From: Rothia mucilaginosa
GTDB taxonomy: Bacteria; Actinomycetota; Actinomycetes; Actinomycetales; Micrococcaceae
Direction: 5' to 3'
NCBI RefSeq assembly: GCF_001061665.1
Contig: NZ_JVSP01000016.1
Coordinates: 62,001 to 126,000, forward strand
Length of the DNA stretch: 64,000 nucleotides
Below, one piece after another: positions 9,771 to 17,840 of the stretch. A model generated the notes under the pieces. That model saw only the letters and a program-made list of their open reading frames with translations. It had not been told where the DNA came from and ran no database searches. Every line of letters starts with the position of its first letter. Positions within the stretch are counted from its first letter, which is position 1. Position numbers and translations under genes: made by a program.

Positions 9771-9816
9771 CTGGGGGCGCTTCGAGGACGGAGCCCCCGC
9801 TTCGCGTGTCCGGTAC
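9729..9816. repeat. REP-like palindromic element
   Basis: GTACCGGAC (9729-9737) is the exact reverse complement of GTCCGGTAC (9808-9816). Moving inward, GC..GCGGGGG matches CCCCCGC..GC on the other side, so the 88-nt unit can fold into one long imperfect hairpin. The left arm is the same sequence that recurs in the dispersed repeats at 683-790 and 9661-9700. It resembles bacterial REP/BIME units; no associated RAYT transposase is in the window. Confidence 0.6.
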
Positions 9817-9860
9817 GCCCTCTAGGTCGCCTGCCCCTCGGGTGGAGGATAGAAGGGATT

Positions 9861-9945
9861 GGTAGGTGGGTACCTTCTCGGGGTAGCTCGCCGCAGTCTT
9901 GGGTATATGAGGCTGGTACGTGGGTACCTTCTCCAGTTAGCTCGC
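9861..9945 (+). repeat. Two-copy tandem repeat after trpC
   Basis: GGTAGGTGGGTACCTTCTC...TAGCTCGCC at 9861-9892 is repeated as GGTACGTGGGTACCTTCTC...TAGCTCGCC at 9914-9945 with few mismatches and a period of 53 nt. It is non-coding and lies between the REP-like element and the terminator. Confidence 0.55.
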
Positions 9946-10011
9946 CTCGGGCTGGGGTGTAGAGGTTGGCCTGGGGTCGGGCGTTGCTGCCAGCTCACCT
10001 CTCGCACACAT

Positions 10012-10064
10012 AAAGCCGGTGCCCGGTCCCTGCCACACAGCAGGGACCGGGCACCGGCTTTTTA
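10012..10064. terminator. Bidirectional terminator between trpC and the MFS gene
   Basis: A perfect 22-bp stem runs from AAAGCCGGTGCCC (10012) around the loop CACACA (10034-10039) to the matching arm ending GGCTTT at about 10062, followed by TTTAC on the plus strand. It serves the trp operon, and the converging MFS gene ends only 16 nt away. Confidence 0.9.
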
Positions 10065-10079
10065 CTTATTAGAGAGCTT

Positions 10080-11552
10080 TTAGCGGCCCGTGTAGTCGGC
10101 GTCCGCAATATCCTTCGGCCAACGCGCCTTCTGGAACGGAGCCCACGTGAAGGCCGCCGCCACCAGCAGCAAGCCGCTCAACACAAACGCCGGGACGAAG
10201 CCCCACGCATCCGCGATGAGACCGGCCACCAGCGGGCCCAGAATCATGCCGAAATCGCTGCACATCTGGTACACCGCCAACACCTGGCCGCCACTGCGGC
10301 GGGTGCCAATCACATCAGAAACCGCGGCCTGAATCGACGGGCCCATAAACGCCGCACCAATACCCAGGCACGCCGTCAACGAGACAAACACCCAGGCCAC
10401 AGGCGCGAAGCCCATGAAAGTCACCGCAGAGCCCGAAAGCAGTAGACCGGAGAAGGCCATGACGCGGCGGCCGAAACGGTCCGAGAAACGGCCCGAGAAC
10501 GTCTGCGTCAGCGCGTTACCCAGCGAGTTCGTCGCCATCGCCAACGAGGCCAGCAGAGTACCCGCCACGGCGTTCGACATGTCGCCGCCGGTCGCCAAAT
10601 ATGCCGCGGCCAGCGGAATAATCGAGGACTGCACGCCGAACACCGACCAGCCAATCGCCCAATTCGAAACCAGAGCGGAGCGGTAATTCGTGAACTTCAA
10701 CGCGTCACGAACCGTCATCGCCGGCAGGTTGCTCCTACCCGAGGCGGCCTCGGGGTGGGCGGCCTTGTCGGAGGCGTCAGCCTGGGCCTCGGCAGGAGGG
10801 ATAGCCTCGGCGGGGGAATTAGCTTCAGTCTCAGAGCGCTCGGCGCTGTCAGAAGCGGGGGAGGGAGCCTCCGAGGGCAGAGTCCCTGTGCCCTTACCCT
10901 CAGCCAGCCGCGCCGCCTCGGCAATCGCATCACGCTCGGCCTCCAGGGTCGCCTGCGACGGCATCAAGAACCACACAATCAGGCCCGCCACCAGCAACGA
11001 AAAACCGTACACGATAAACGGCGCACGCAGACCAAACGGAGCCAGGGCGCTCGCAATGACCGGGCCCAGCAGGTTGCCCAGCAGGAACGCCGTCGCGTAA
11101 TAACCGGAAATACGGCCGCGCATATGGGGAGGGGAGAGACGCACCAGCAGACCCATCGCGGAGACCGTGAACATGACCGAGCCAATGCCGGCCACCGCGC
11201 GTGCGGCCAACAGCACCCAATAATCCCAGGCGAAGGCAATCATAAACGAGGTCACGGACACAATCAGCATGCCAATCGTGTACACCGGACGTTCACCGAA
11301 ACGGGTAATAATCTTGCCTGCCGTCGGCGCAAACAGCAGACGCGTAATCGCCAGCGCAGACACCACCATCGTCGCCATAGTGACCGTTGCGTTAAAATTC
11401 TGCGCGTAATTCGGCAGCACCGGCGCGACCAGGCCGAAACCCACCGCAATCATGAACGAGGCAACGATCAGAACCTTCAGACCGGTCGGCACGCGGTTCG
11501 GGTTAATCGTGCGAGGGTCAAAAACGGGCGGTGTTATGGCAGGTTTCCTCAT
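10080..11552 (-). CDS. Major facilitator superfamily exporter (DHA1-like)
   Basis: About 490 residues with twelve predicted membrane segments in two halves. The first half has VGFGLVAPVLPNYAQ, the loop motif ITRFGERPVYTIG (motif A region) and AVAGIGSVMFTVS. The second half has FSGRFSDRFGRRVMAFSG, again a motif A. The halves are separated by a cytoplasmic loop of roughly 90 residues rich in Ala, Glu and Ser. Such proton-driven antiporters export drugs or small metabolites; the substrate cannot be read from the sequence. The start at 11552 was chosen because GAGG lies 6 nt before that ATG on the minus strand; an ATG two codons earlier has no spacing. Confidence 0.85.
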   Translation of the reverse strand: MRKPAITPPVFDPRTINPNRVPTGLKVLIVASFMIAVGFGLVAPVLPNYAQNFNATVTMATMVVSALAITRLLFAPTAGKIITRFGERPVYTIGMLIVSVTSFMIAFAWDYWVLLAARAVAGIGSVMFTVSAMGLLVRLSPPHMRGRISGYYATAFLLGNLLGPVIASALAPFGLRAPFIVYGFSLLVAGLIVWFLMPSQATLEAERDAIAEAARLAEGKGTGTLPSEAPSPASDSAERSETEANSPAEAIPPAEAQADASDKAAHPEAASGRSNLPAMTVRDALKFTNYRSALVSNWAIGWSVFGVQSSIIPLAAAYLATGGDMSNAVAGTLLASLAMATNSLGNALTQTFSGRFSDRFGRRVMAFSGLLLSGSAVTFMGFAPVAWVFVSLTACLGIGAAFMGPSIQAAVSDVIGTRRSGGQVLAVYQMCSDFGMILGPLVAGLIADAWGFVPAFVLSGLLLVAAAFTWAPFQKARWPKDIADADYTGR

Positions 11553-11703
11553 GCGCATCCTCGTGTGTGTGGGCTGATGCAGCCGCGGGGCCCCACCCCT
11601 AAACACCGGCTGCGCTCAGCTAGAAAACTTCAATAGTGTCCAGTCTACTCCGGGCCGGGCCGGGCACGCGCGTCAACTAGACCGACGAAACCTCCCAAGC
11701 CGG

Positions 11704-11716
11704 TAAGCTAGTAGTG
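11704..11716 (+). promoter_or_regulatory. -10 box giving a leaderless ftsY transcript
   Basis: TAAGCT at 11704-11709 is followed by six bases and then the GTG start at 11716. There is no Shine-Dalgarno sequence. Transcription starting about 7 nt after the -10 box would begin at the start codon itself. Confidence 0.55.
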
Positions 11717-12837
11717 TGAATGAAACGATGATGATAATCTGTGCGATTGTGCTGGGCGTACTGGTGATTGCCGGTGTGCTTTTCGCCGTTCTGCGCCGAC
11801 CCAAGAAGACCGCGAACCTGCAGTCTTTGCGCCAGGAGGCGGCCGCCGCCTCCGGCGAGTCGGCACCGGAAGCTGAGAGTTCGGCACCTCGCTCCATTGA
11901 AATTGAGATGCCCGACCCCTCCGCGGGTCGCCTGGTTCGTCTGCGTGCCCGCCTGGCCCGCTCGAACAACATGCTCGGTCAGGGCCTGCTTTCCCTGCTG
12001 TCTCGCGACCGCATCGACCAGGACGTGTGGGACGAGGTTGAGGAGACCCTGCTGCTGGCTGATCTGGGTTCCGAGCCGACCACCCGCCTGGTTGAGGCCC
12101 TGCAGAAGCGCGTGCGCGTCGAGGGCACGAACAACCCCGCCGCCGTGAAGAAGATGCTTCGCGAGGAGCTCGTGAAGATTGTCGGCCCCGACATGGACCG
12201 CGAGCTGAAGACCTCCGGTAGCGACGGCAACCCCGGCGTGGTGCTGGTCGTTGGCGTGAACGGCGTGGGTAAGACCACGACCGTCGGTAAGATTGCCCGC
12301 GTGATGGTTGCGGACGGTCAGTCCCTGATTCTGGGCGCCGCCGATACCTTCCGCGCCGCCGCTTCGGAGCAGCTGACCACCTGGGGTGACCGCGTGGGCG
12401 TGAAGACGGTGCGTTCCGAGAAGGAAGGCGCCGACCCCGCTTCGGTCGCCTTTGATGCGGTTAAGACCGGCAAGGAGGAAGGCGTCGACACCGTGCTCGT
12501 GGATACCGCGGGCCGCCTGCAGAACAAGGCCGGCCTGATGGACCAGCTCGGTAAGATCAAGCGTGTGATTGAGAAGGAAGCCCCGGTGACCGAGGTGCTC
12601 CTGGTCATCGACGCGACGACCGGCCAGAACGGCATGATTCAGGCGAAGGTCTTTGGCGAGATCGTGGACGTGACCGGTATTGTGCTGACCAAGCTGGACG
12701 GCACCGCGAAGGGCGGTATCGTCGTGGCCATTCAGGAGGAGCTGGGCGTTCCCGTCAAGCTCATCGGCCTGGGCGAGGGCCCGGACGACCTGGCACCGTT
12801 CGACCCGGAAGCATTCGTGGACGCGCTGCTGGATTAA
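11716..12837 (+). CDS. ftsY: Signal recognition particle receptor FtsY
   Basis: 373 residues. This SRP-type GTPase docks ribosome-SRP complexes at the membrane for co-translational insertion. Residues 5-25 form a membrane anchor (IICAIVLGVLVIAGVLFAVL). A charged, variable A region runs to about 75. The N domain carries DVWDEVEETLLLADLG. The G domain has GVNGVGKTTT (around 180), DTFRAAASEQL, DTAGRLQNK, TKLDGTAKGG and the closing GLGEGPDDLAPFDPEAFVDALL. All GTPase motifs are intact. It is translated from a GTG with no ribosome site behind a well-placed -10 box, so it is probably leaderless. The neighbours are unrelated and the gene appears monocistronic. Confidence 0.96.
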   Translation: MNETMMIICAIVLGVLVIAGVLFAVLRRPKKTANLQSLRQEAAAASGESAPEAESSAPRSIEIEMPDPSAGRLVRLRARLARSNNMLGQGLLSLLSRDRIDQDVWDEVEETLLLADLGSEPTTRLVEALQKRVRVEGTNNPAAVKKMLREELVKIVGPDMDRELKTSGSDGNPGVVLVVGVNGVGKTTTVGKIARVMVADGQSLILGAADTFRAAASEQLTTWGDRVGVKTVRSEKEGADPASVAFDAVKTGKEEGVDTVLVDTAGRLQNKAGLMDQLGKIKRVIEKEAPVTEVLLVIDATTGQNGMIQAKVFGEIVDVTGIVLTKLDGTAKGGIVVAIQEELGVPVKLIGLGEGPDDLAPFDPEAFVDALLD

Positions 12838-12860
12838 CCTCCTCATACTCCACTCCGCCG

Positions 12861-12897
12861 AGAAGCCACATGTGTTGCGAACACATGTGGCTTCTTG
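12861..12897. terminator. Terminator after ftsY
   Basis: AGAAGCCACATGTGTT (12861-12876) and AACACATGTGGCTTCT (12880-12895) form a perfect 16-bp stem with a GCG loop, 24 nt beyond the ftsY stop. It also ends about 50 nt beyond the stop of the converging PIN-like gene. Confidence 0.8.
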
Positions 12898-12949
12898 CGA
12901 TTATCTGTGGTGGGTGTGGCGTTGTTTGATTATTCTCAATGCCGAGGCT

Positions 12950-13855
12950 TTACACGGCGACGGGTTCTTCGGTGCGTACCGCATGGTAGGTGGCATTGCT
13001 GACCGTCACACCGTACTGGCGCGAAGCGAGCTTGAGGATTTCCTCCACCGTGTAAATACGGAACACGCCGCCGTCGGTGGCCTGCGCGTACTCGCGCAGC
13101 AGCTGGCGGTTGGCGAGCTGACGAATCGGTTTGCCGCTGGCAGCCGCGGCGCGCACCTCAGCGCTATTGCGCAGCCACAGGTCGCGCACCCCGGCGGTCA
13201 CGAAAACGCAGTCGGTACCCTTCACCCGGGTTGAAGCCTCGGCGAGGCACTGGGTCCACAGCGCAAAATCGGCGTCAAAATTGGCGCTGGGCAGAAGCGG
13301 GTGGCCCTGTTTCGCGGCCTCTGCGAGCTGCTGATTGTAGCGTTCCGGGCTGGGGGCCGCACCCACGTGCCCGGTGAAGAGGCGGTTCAGTCGCGGCAGA
13401 ATCGTGTCATCTTCGCGGCGGGCCACGTTGATGGAACCGGTGTCGGTGGTGGGCTCGAGAATCCTCATAATCTGGGCGATGGAGTGGTCCAGCTGGTGGG
13501 TGACGGAGCGCAGGGCACTCCAGGGCGAGCCCTTCTCTTCGGGGAGAGTTTCTTTGAAGGAGGCGAGGGCGGAGCGAACGCGATCGGCGGCCGCCGGTAC
13601 GGGGGAGGCGCCGTCGAGGGCCGCCCAGAATTCCTTGAGTGCCTGGTGGGGGAGGAATGCGTGGCCGCGCAGCTGCGAGAAAGCACGGATGATTTCGTCG
13701 CTGGTGCGAGTGGGGTACTGGTAGAGACTGGCCAGTGCGGTGGAGTCAAAGATGACGAGGATTCCGGGGTGAATCGATGATAGAGTGGCGCGATCGAGTT
13801 CCTTGTACTCAACGAAGTCGGAGTACAGGGTTCGCGTTTGTCGGGTGATTGACAT
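12950..13855 (-). CDS. PIN-like domain protein (DUF4935/PIN_8 type), putative nuclease
   Basis: 301 residues. GILVIFDSTALASLYQYP followed by TRTSDEIIRAF and GHAFLPHQALKEFWAAL matches the start of the PIN_8/DUF4935 family, where an early Asp and a later Glu bind catalytic metal. The region CVFVTAGVRDLWL near residue 230 corresponds to the family's FVTDDxK..DWW-like C-terminal metal site; here the acidic residues are thinner (TAGVRD), so activity is uncertain. Related proteins occur alone or in defence and toxin-like contexts. The ATG at 13855 has GGAGGGG five bases before it; the frame extends 39 codons further without a ribosome site. No antitoxin-sized partner is adjacent. It interrupts the housekeeping run ftsY-pdtaR and may be accessory. 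Confidence 0.65.
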   Translation of the reverse strand: MSITRQTRTLYSDFVEYKELDRATLSSIHPGILVIFDSTALASLYQYPTRTSDEIIRAFSQLRGHAFLPHQALKEFWAALDGASPVPAAADRVRSALASFKETLPEEKGSPWSALRSVTHQLDHSIAQIMRILEPTTDTGSINVARREDDTILPRLNRLFTGHVGAAPSPERYNQQLAEAAKQGHPLLPSANFDADFALWTQCLAEASTRVKGTDCVFVTAGVRDLWLRNSAEVRAAAASGKPIRQLANRQLLREYAQATDGGVFRIYTVEEILKLASRQYGVTVSNATYHAVRTEEPVAV

Positions 13856-14342
13856 GTGTCCCCTCCGGGTATGCGGGTATGGTCGGTCAAATGCGAGTGC
13901 CGGAGAAGTCGAGGAGAATAATCCATTCCAGTTTATCGACCTCCGGGTGCAGGTGAGGGACTTTCTGGACAAATATTTGGTTTATTACTTGCGTACCTGT
14001 CGCAGACGGGTGTTATCGCAGGTCAGGGCCTTCTGGGGAAGGCTGCGAACACCTGTGAGATGGGCCGCGTGGGGTGCATTTGAGCAGGTGTGCAGGCCTG
14101 TCGCTGTCGCAGGTTTCGGCCTCGCTCTTCTGGCCATCGGAGGGAATATCACAGACCGTCCCATGAGGGTCTACTGGAAGTATAAAACAAAATATGCAAT
14201 TTAGTGCAAAATGTGGACGTTGTGTTACATCTCTACAGGTCACGCCCACAGAACACACGGCAGAACCCGGGCAGTAGTAGATGAACTTTTGTCTACTCCT
14301 GTAGACTTGAGGTGATTGAAATTTAATAAAGGAGATAGAGTA
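13856..14342. other. Divergent intergenic region between the PIN-like gene and pdtaR
   Basis: 487 nt with no convincing gene; the 139-codon plus-strand frame here lacks a ribosome site and overlaps the start of the PIN-like gene. On the pdtaR side, GTCTAC-TCCT-GTAGAC (14291-14306) is a perfect 6-bp inverted repeat overlapping TAGACT (14302-14307), a plausible -10 box about 36 nt before the pdtaR start. The dyad could be an operator. Confidence 0.4.
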
Positions 14343-14957
14343 ATGTCAGAGCTGACCACTCAGAACCAGGCGGAGGAGCAGGCTCCGGCTCGCACCGTTG
14401 TCGTGGCAGAAGACGAGGCACTGATTCGCCTCGATATTGTCGAAATTCTGAAGGACCAGGGTTTCGATGTTGTCGCCGAGACCGATAACGGTAAGACCGC
14501 CGTCGAGCTCGCACAGAAGCACCGCCCCGACCTGGTTCTTATGGACGTGAAGATGCCGATCATGGACGGCATCACCGCTGCGGAGGAGATCGCGAAGGAA
14601 CAGATCGCCCCCGTGGTCCTGCTGACTGCCTTCAGCCAGAAGGAACTCGTGGACCGCGCCGTGGACGCGGGCGCTATGGCATACGTCGTCAAGCCCTTCA
14701 CCCCCAACGACCTGATCCCGGCCATCGAGGTGGCCATGAGCCGCTACGAGCAGATTCGTGCGCTCGAGAAGGAAGTGGGCACCATCCGCGACCAGTTCGA
14801 GACCCGCAAGCTGGTGGACCGCGCCAAGTCCCTGCTCATCACCAAGATGAACCTGACCGAGCCGGAAGCATTCCGCTGGATTCAGAAGACCTCCATGGAC
14901 CGTCGACTGTCCATGCGCGAGGTGTCTGACACCATCATCAAGCAGCTCTCCGCTTAG
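14343..14957 (+). CDS. pdtaR: ANTAR-domain response regulator (PdtaR family)
   Basis: 204 residues. An N-terminal receiver domain (17-135) has the acidic pocket AEDEA, phospho-acceptor Asp68 in LVLMDVKMP, and the conserved Lys in YVVKPF. A C-terminal ANTAR RNA-binding domain follows (about 140-200), with the spaced Ala/Lys/Leu pattern DRAKSLLI...TEPEAFRWIQKTSMDRR. ANTAR proteins bind paired hairpins in nascent RNA and prevent termination; PdtaR in mycobacteria is phosphorylated by the sensor kinase PdtaS. No kinase gene is nearby. AAAGGAGAT precedes the chosen ATG; an upstream in-frame ATG lies at the ribosome site itself. The gene sits on the polA-rpsA side of the actinobacterial core, as in mycobacteria. 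Confidence 0.93.
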   Translation: MSELTTQNQAEEQAPARTVVVAEDEALIRLDIVEILKDQGFDVVAETDNGKTAVELAQKHRPDLVLMDVKMPIMDGITAAEEIAKEQIAPVVLLTAFSQKELVDRAVDAGAMAYVVKPFTPNDLIPAIEVAMSRYEQIRALEKEVGTIRDQFETRKLVDRAKSLLITKMNLTEPEAFRWIQKTSMDRRLSMREVSDTIIKQLSA

Positions 14958-14965
14958 CGGTTCTC

Positions 14966-15020
14966 ATCTCGCAACTCATCGCAGAGCGATTCGGCGTACG
15001 ACTTTCGCGATGTGCGAGAT
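14966..15020 (+). other. Long hairpin 3' of pdtaR
   Basis: ATCTCGCA-ACT-CATCGC (14966-14982) can pair with GCGATG-TGCGAGAT (15007-15020), leaving a 3-nt bulge and a 24-nt loop, starting 9 nt after the pdtaR stop. There is no U-tract. It may be a processed 3' end or a small RNA. A separate, stronger terminator lies at 15168-15213. Confidence 0.4.
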
Positions 15021-15167
15021 AACCAGGCACGAATACGTGTCAGCACCCCTTTGACCGCGCTTTTGAAGACTTCTCAACCGACGAGAAACCAGCTCGAAAG
15101 TGCACGCACGACAGGCTAAAGAGATAGGCAAACATTCGGATTTGCCGACACACACGCAAAGCATTAA

Positions 15168-15213
15168 CAAGCGCCCCGCCCCTTACGAAGAAGCTGAGGG
15201 ACGGGGCGCTTGC
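15168..15213. terminator. Terminator between pdtaR and the converging small membrane protein gene
   Basis: AAGCGCCCCG.CCCT pairs with AGGGACGGGGCGCTT around a loop of about 12 nt (15169-15211). On the minus strand it is followed by GTTAATGCTTT. The stem is long and GC-rich, suiting termination from both sides. Confidence 0.75.
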
Positions 15214-15254
15214 GTTGCCTATGACGGATTGCGCTTATGAGTCGCGGCGGGCGA

Positions 15255-15503
15255 TTAGCGCAGGTAACGGTTGAGCTCGTCGTCGGAATCCTGCGGGCCG
15301 TTGAGCGGACGCGCGGTGGGCGAACCTGCCCAGAGCATGCCAATGGTGCCCAGCATGACGCCGAGCCACCAGAAGGATCCCGGGTTGTTAATCGCGGTCA
15401 CCAGGCACACCAGCATCACGCCGATGGCGATGGGCAGAATAATGCGCTTGGCGCGCACAATCTTGGGGTAGCGCTTGAAATAGGGGGTGCGCTCGCGGGC
15501 CAT
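15255..15503 (-). CDS. Small membrane protein of unknown function
   Basis: 82 residues. A basic N-terminal stretch (MARERTPYFKRYPKIVRAKR) is followed by two hydrophobic segments (about 21-40 and 44-60) and a short acidic C terminus (DSDDELNRYLR). GAAAGGACGACC precedes the ATG on the minus strand. It lies 53 nt downstream of the thioesterase gene and in the same direction, so the two are probably cotranscribed. I do not recognise the family. By charge distribution the N terminus should face the cytoplasm, giving a hairpin topology with both ends inside. Confidence 0.75.
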   Translation of the reverse strand: MARERTPYFKRYPKIVRAKRIILPIAIGVMLVCLVTAINNPGSFWWLGVMLGTIGMLWAGSPTARPLNGPQDSDDELNRYLR

Positions 15504-15556
15504 GGTCGTCCTTTCGTCGGGGTCGTTCCCTCTACCTTAGCTTAGGCCTTGTTAGC

Positions 15557-16063
15557 TTAGGCCTTGGGGCGGGGAATGAGCATGTTCGTGATGCGCGCGG
15601 TGCAGGTGGTGCGGCCGCGCTCATCCACAATGTCGATGGTGTGGATGCACAGCGTACGTCCCAGCTTGACGGCGGTGCAGGTCGCGGTGACCACACCGGA
15701 TACCGCCGGACGCACGTGGGTTGCGTTGATGTCAACACCCACGGCCACGAGGTCTTCGCCGCCGTGCACGCCGGATGCGAGCGAACCGAGGGTCTCGGCG
15801 AGCACAACGTTCGCGCCGCCGTGCAGCAGGCCGATGGGCTGGGTGTTGCCGGCGACCGGCATGGTGGCGACGGCGCGTTCGGCGGTCAGCTCCTTGAACT
15901 TGATGCCCATGGCGGGGATAAGCTCGCCCATGCCGCGGGGGAAGTAGGAGTGCAGGTGTTCGGGAATTCCGCTTTCGGTCAGCTGTGCCTTGATTTCTTC
16001 AGCGGTAAGGGTGGTGGGTGCCGCCGCCCGGACGGGTGCGTGCTGCGTGTTGTTTTCAGTCAT
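15557..16063 (-). CDS. Hotdog-fold acyl-CoA thioesterase (PaaI/MenI-like)
   Basis: 168 residues. The hotdog signature HGGANVVLAETLGS (about 104-117) carries the residues that bind and attack the thioester, with DINATHVRP and GRTTCTARITNML completing the fold. Relatives hydrolyse aromatic or small acyl-CoAs, including 1,4-dihydroxy-2-naphthoyl-CoA in menaquinone synthesis; the substrate here is not decided by sequence. The ATG at 16063 is preceded on the minus strand by TACACT and seven bases (GGAGACC). This may be a leaderless start, although GGAGA could serve as a very close ribosome site. The gene lies between pdtaR and polA. Confidence 0.82.
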   Translation of the reverse strand: MTENNTQHAPVRAAAPTTLTAEEIKAQLTESGIPEHLHSYFPRGMGELIPAMGIKFKELTAERAVATMPVAGNTQPIGLLHGGANVVLAETLGSLASGVHGGEDLVAVGVDINATHVRPAVSGVVTATCTAVKLGRTLCIHTIDIVDERGRTTCTARITNMLIPRPKA

Positions 16064-16135
16064 GGTCTCCAGTGTACCCCTCGGCGTTTGGTGCTTCGGG
16101 CGGGTGGTTTTTCGTGAGCGCCCGCAGGCACGCGT

Positions 16136-16169
16136 CGGCCCCGCCTCCCGAACGGGGGAGACGGGGCCG
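16136..16169. terminator. GC hairpin downstream of the symporter gene
   Basis: CGGCCCCGCCTCCC (16136-16149) pairs with GGGGGAGACGGGGCCG (16154-16169) with one mismatch-sized bulge. It is 26 nt beyond the stop of the minus-strand symporter and upstream of the thioesterase. The U-tract is absent. Confidence 0.5.
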
Positions 16170-16194
16170 AAAACGTTATGCAAGCGGGGTATGG

Positions 16195-17472
16195 CTAGGC
16201 GGAGATGGCCTCTGCCTTCTCGATGTCCTCGTCGCGGATTTCCTTATCGGGGTTCGTACCGCTTGCCTTGGAAATGTGCTCGGTCAGGGTTGCGATGGTC
16301 GCGTCACCGGTCACGTTGGTCGCGGTGCCCAAGGAATCCTGAGCCAGGTACAGAGCAATCATCAGGGCAATCATGGATTCATCAAAACCGAGCATGGACT
16401 GCAGTAGACCGATTGCGGTCATCACGCCGCCGCCGGGAACACCGGGAGCAGCAACCATCATCACGCCGAGCACCAGAATCATGGGAATCAGTGAACCAAA
16501 GTCGGGGTGCTGGCCGGTCATGAACAGCACTGCCACCGAGCAGGAGGTAATGGTGATCATGGAGCCGGAGAGGTGAATGGTCGCGCACAGCGGAATCGCG
16601 AAGTCCACCACGCGGGGGGAGATGCCGGCCTTCTTTGCCGAACGCACGGTCACCGGGATGGTCGCAGCCGAAGACTGGGTACCGATTGCGGTGAAGTATG
16701 CGGGCAGCATGGTCTTGAGCATCTTGAAGGGGTTGCGGTGAGAGACTGCACCAGCCACCGAGTACTGCAGGGTCAGGGTAATCCAGTGCAGAGCAAAAAT
16801 CATGAGGAAGACGAAGATGAAGACCGTGAGAATCTTTGCCACCTGACCGGCGAGGGTCATGTTTGCGAACACACCCAAAATGTGCACGGGCAGCAGGGGG
16901 ATAATCACGTAGCTGAGCATCTTCTCAACGATGACCTGGAAGTCCTCGAAGAGGTTCAGCATCGCACGGGTCTTCAGTGCGGTAATGCCCAGACCCAGGA
17001 TGAAGGAGAGAATCAGTGCGCTCAGCACGCCCATAATCGGGGTCAGCTCGAAGGAAATGTAACCCTTGGACAGCGCGTTCTCGGGGTTGTCGAAGGAGGC
17101 GAGCTGCTGGCCCTTCAGGATGATGGGGTAGAGCAGCAGTGCGCTGGTCAGTGCCAGGAAGCCGGCAAGGATGCTGGAGAGGTACGACAGGCCCACGGTG
17201 ATGCCGAGCATCTTGCCTGCACCCTGCGCGAGGGAACCGATGCCGGGCACGATGAAGCCGATAATAATCAGCGGAATCGCGAAGCTCAGGAATGCGCTGA
17301 ATACGGTCGAGAAGGAGACGAAGAGCTGCACAATGAGGTCGGTGGGGATGGCCGCGCCGGTTGCGTCATTGATGCCGCTAATCATTCCGGGGGTGAAGAG
17401 ACCGATGAGCACACCCGCGCCAATTGCGATGACAATCCACAGGATCAGGGGGATTTTTTTGAGTACCTTCAT
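16195..17472 (-). CDS. Dicarboxylate/amino acid:cation symporter (DAACS family)
   Basis: 425 residues with about eight membrane helices and two re-entrant loops. Family hallmarks are the serine-rich hairpin GTQSSAATIPVT (about 250-262), the TIHLSGSMITI segment, the second hairpin APGVPGGGVMTAIG, and the helix-8 TATNVTGDA in which Asn and Asp contact substrate and cation. Members import glutamate, aspartate, succinate or serine with Na+ or H+; which one cannot be decided. TAGGAACCC precedes the ATG on the minus strand. It is transcribed away from polA through a 368-nt AT-rich intergenic region. Confidence 0.88.
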   Translation of the reverse strand: MKVLKKIPLILWIVIAIGAGVLIGLFTPGMISGINDATGAAIPTDLIVQLFVSFSTVFSAFLSFAIPLIIIGFIVPGIGSLAQGAGKMLGITVGLSYLSSILAGFLALTSALLLYPIILKGQQLASFDNPENALSKGYISFELTPIMGVLSALILSFILGLGITALKTRAMLNLFEDFQVIVEKMLSYVIIPLLPVHILGVFANMTLAGQVAKILTVFIFVFLMIFALHWITLTLQYSVAGAVSHRNPFKMLKTMLPAYFTAIGTQSSAATIPVTVRSAKKAGISPRVVDFAIPLCATIHLSGSMITITSCSVAVLFMTGQHPDFGSLIPMILVLGVMMVAAPGVPGGGVMTAIGLLQSMLGFDESMIALMIALYLAQDSLGTATNVTGDATIATLTEHISKASGTNPDKEIRDEDIEKAEAISA

Positions 17473-17840
17473 GGGTTCCTAAATGAGGGTTCGTTGTGTG
17501 TTGAGCGCGGGAGGTGCCCTCACGGTCCGGTGAATCCTGCCGGTGAATTCTGGGTAGAGCTCTGCCTATGAATACACGGGGTGTGGGGTTTCCTACGCTG
17601 GAGGCGATAATTAAGGTTATATATTATCCGGAAACTGTATTATTATCCACCTCATATAGTGGCTTGGGGCACAATATTTGTGAGAAAAATTGGCCAAACG
17701 CGCTTCACGGGCATTTATATATGAGGTAAAACTCTTTCCCGGCACCCTGCTATTCCGCCATATGGCACGGCGCCGGCACCTCGTGTAGCGGAGGCGACCC
17801 GCACCGAAACCCGCGGGACCGGAATCGATACACTAGAGGG
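17473..17840. promoter_or_regulatory. AT-rich divergent region between symporter and polA
   Basis: 368 nt without a gene. CCTCATATA (17650-17658) is the exact reverse complement of TATATGAGG (17718-17726), about 60 nt apart, and ATTATCC occurs twice around 17620-17650. These sit in a pocket much richer in A+T than its surroundings and about 150-250 nt upstream of the symporter start. They could be operators for the symporter. The polA promoter is at the right end (TACACT at 17829-17834). Confidence 0.4.

Noticed and set aside
13785-14204. 139-codon plus-strand frame between the PIN-like gene and pdtaR
   Set aside because: It overlaps the start of the PIN-like gene on the other strand, lacks a ribosome site and looks like no protein family.
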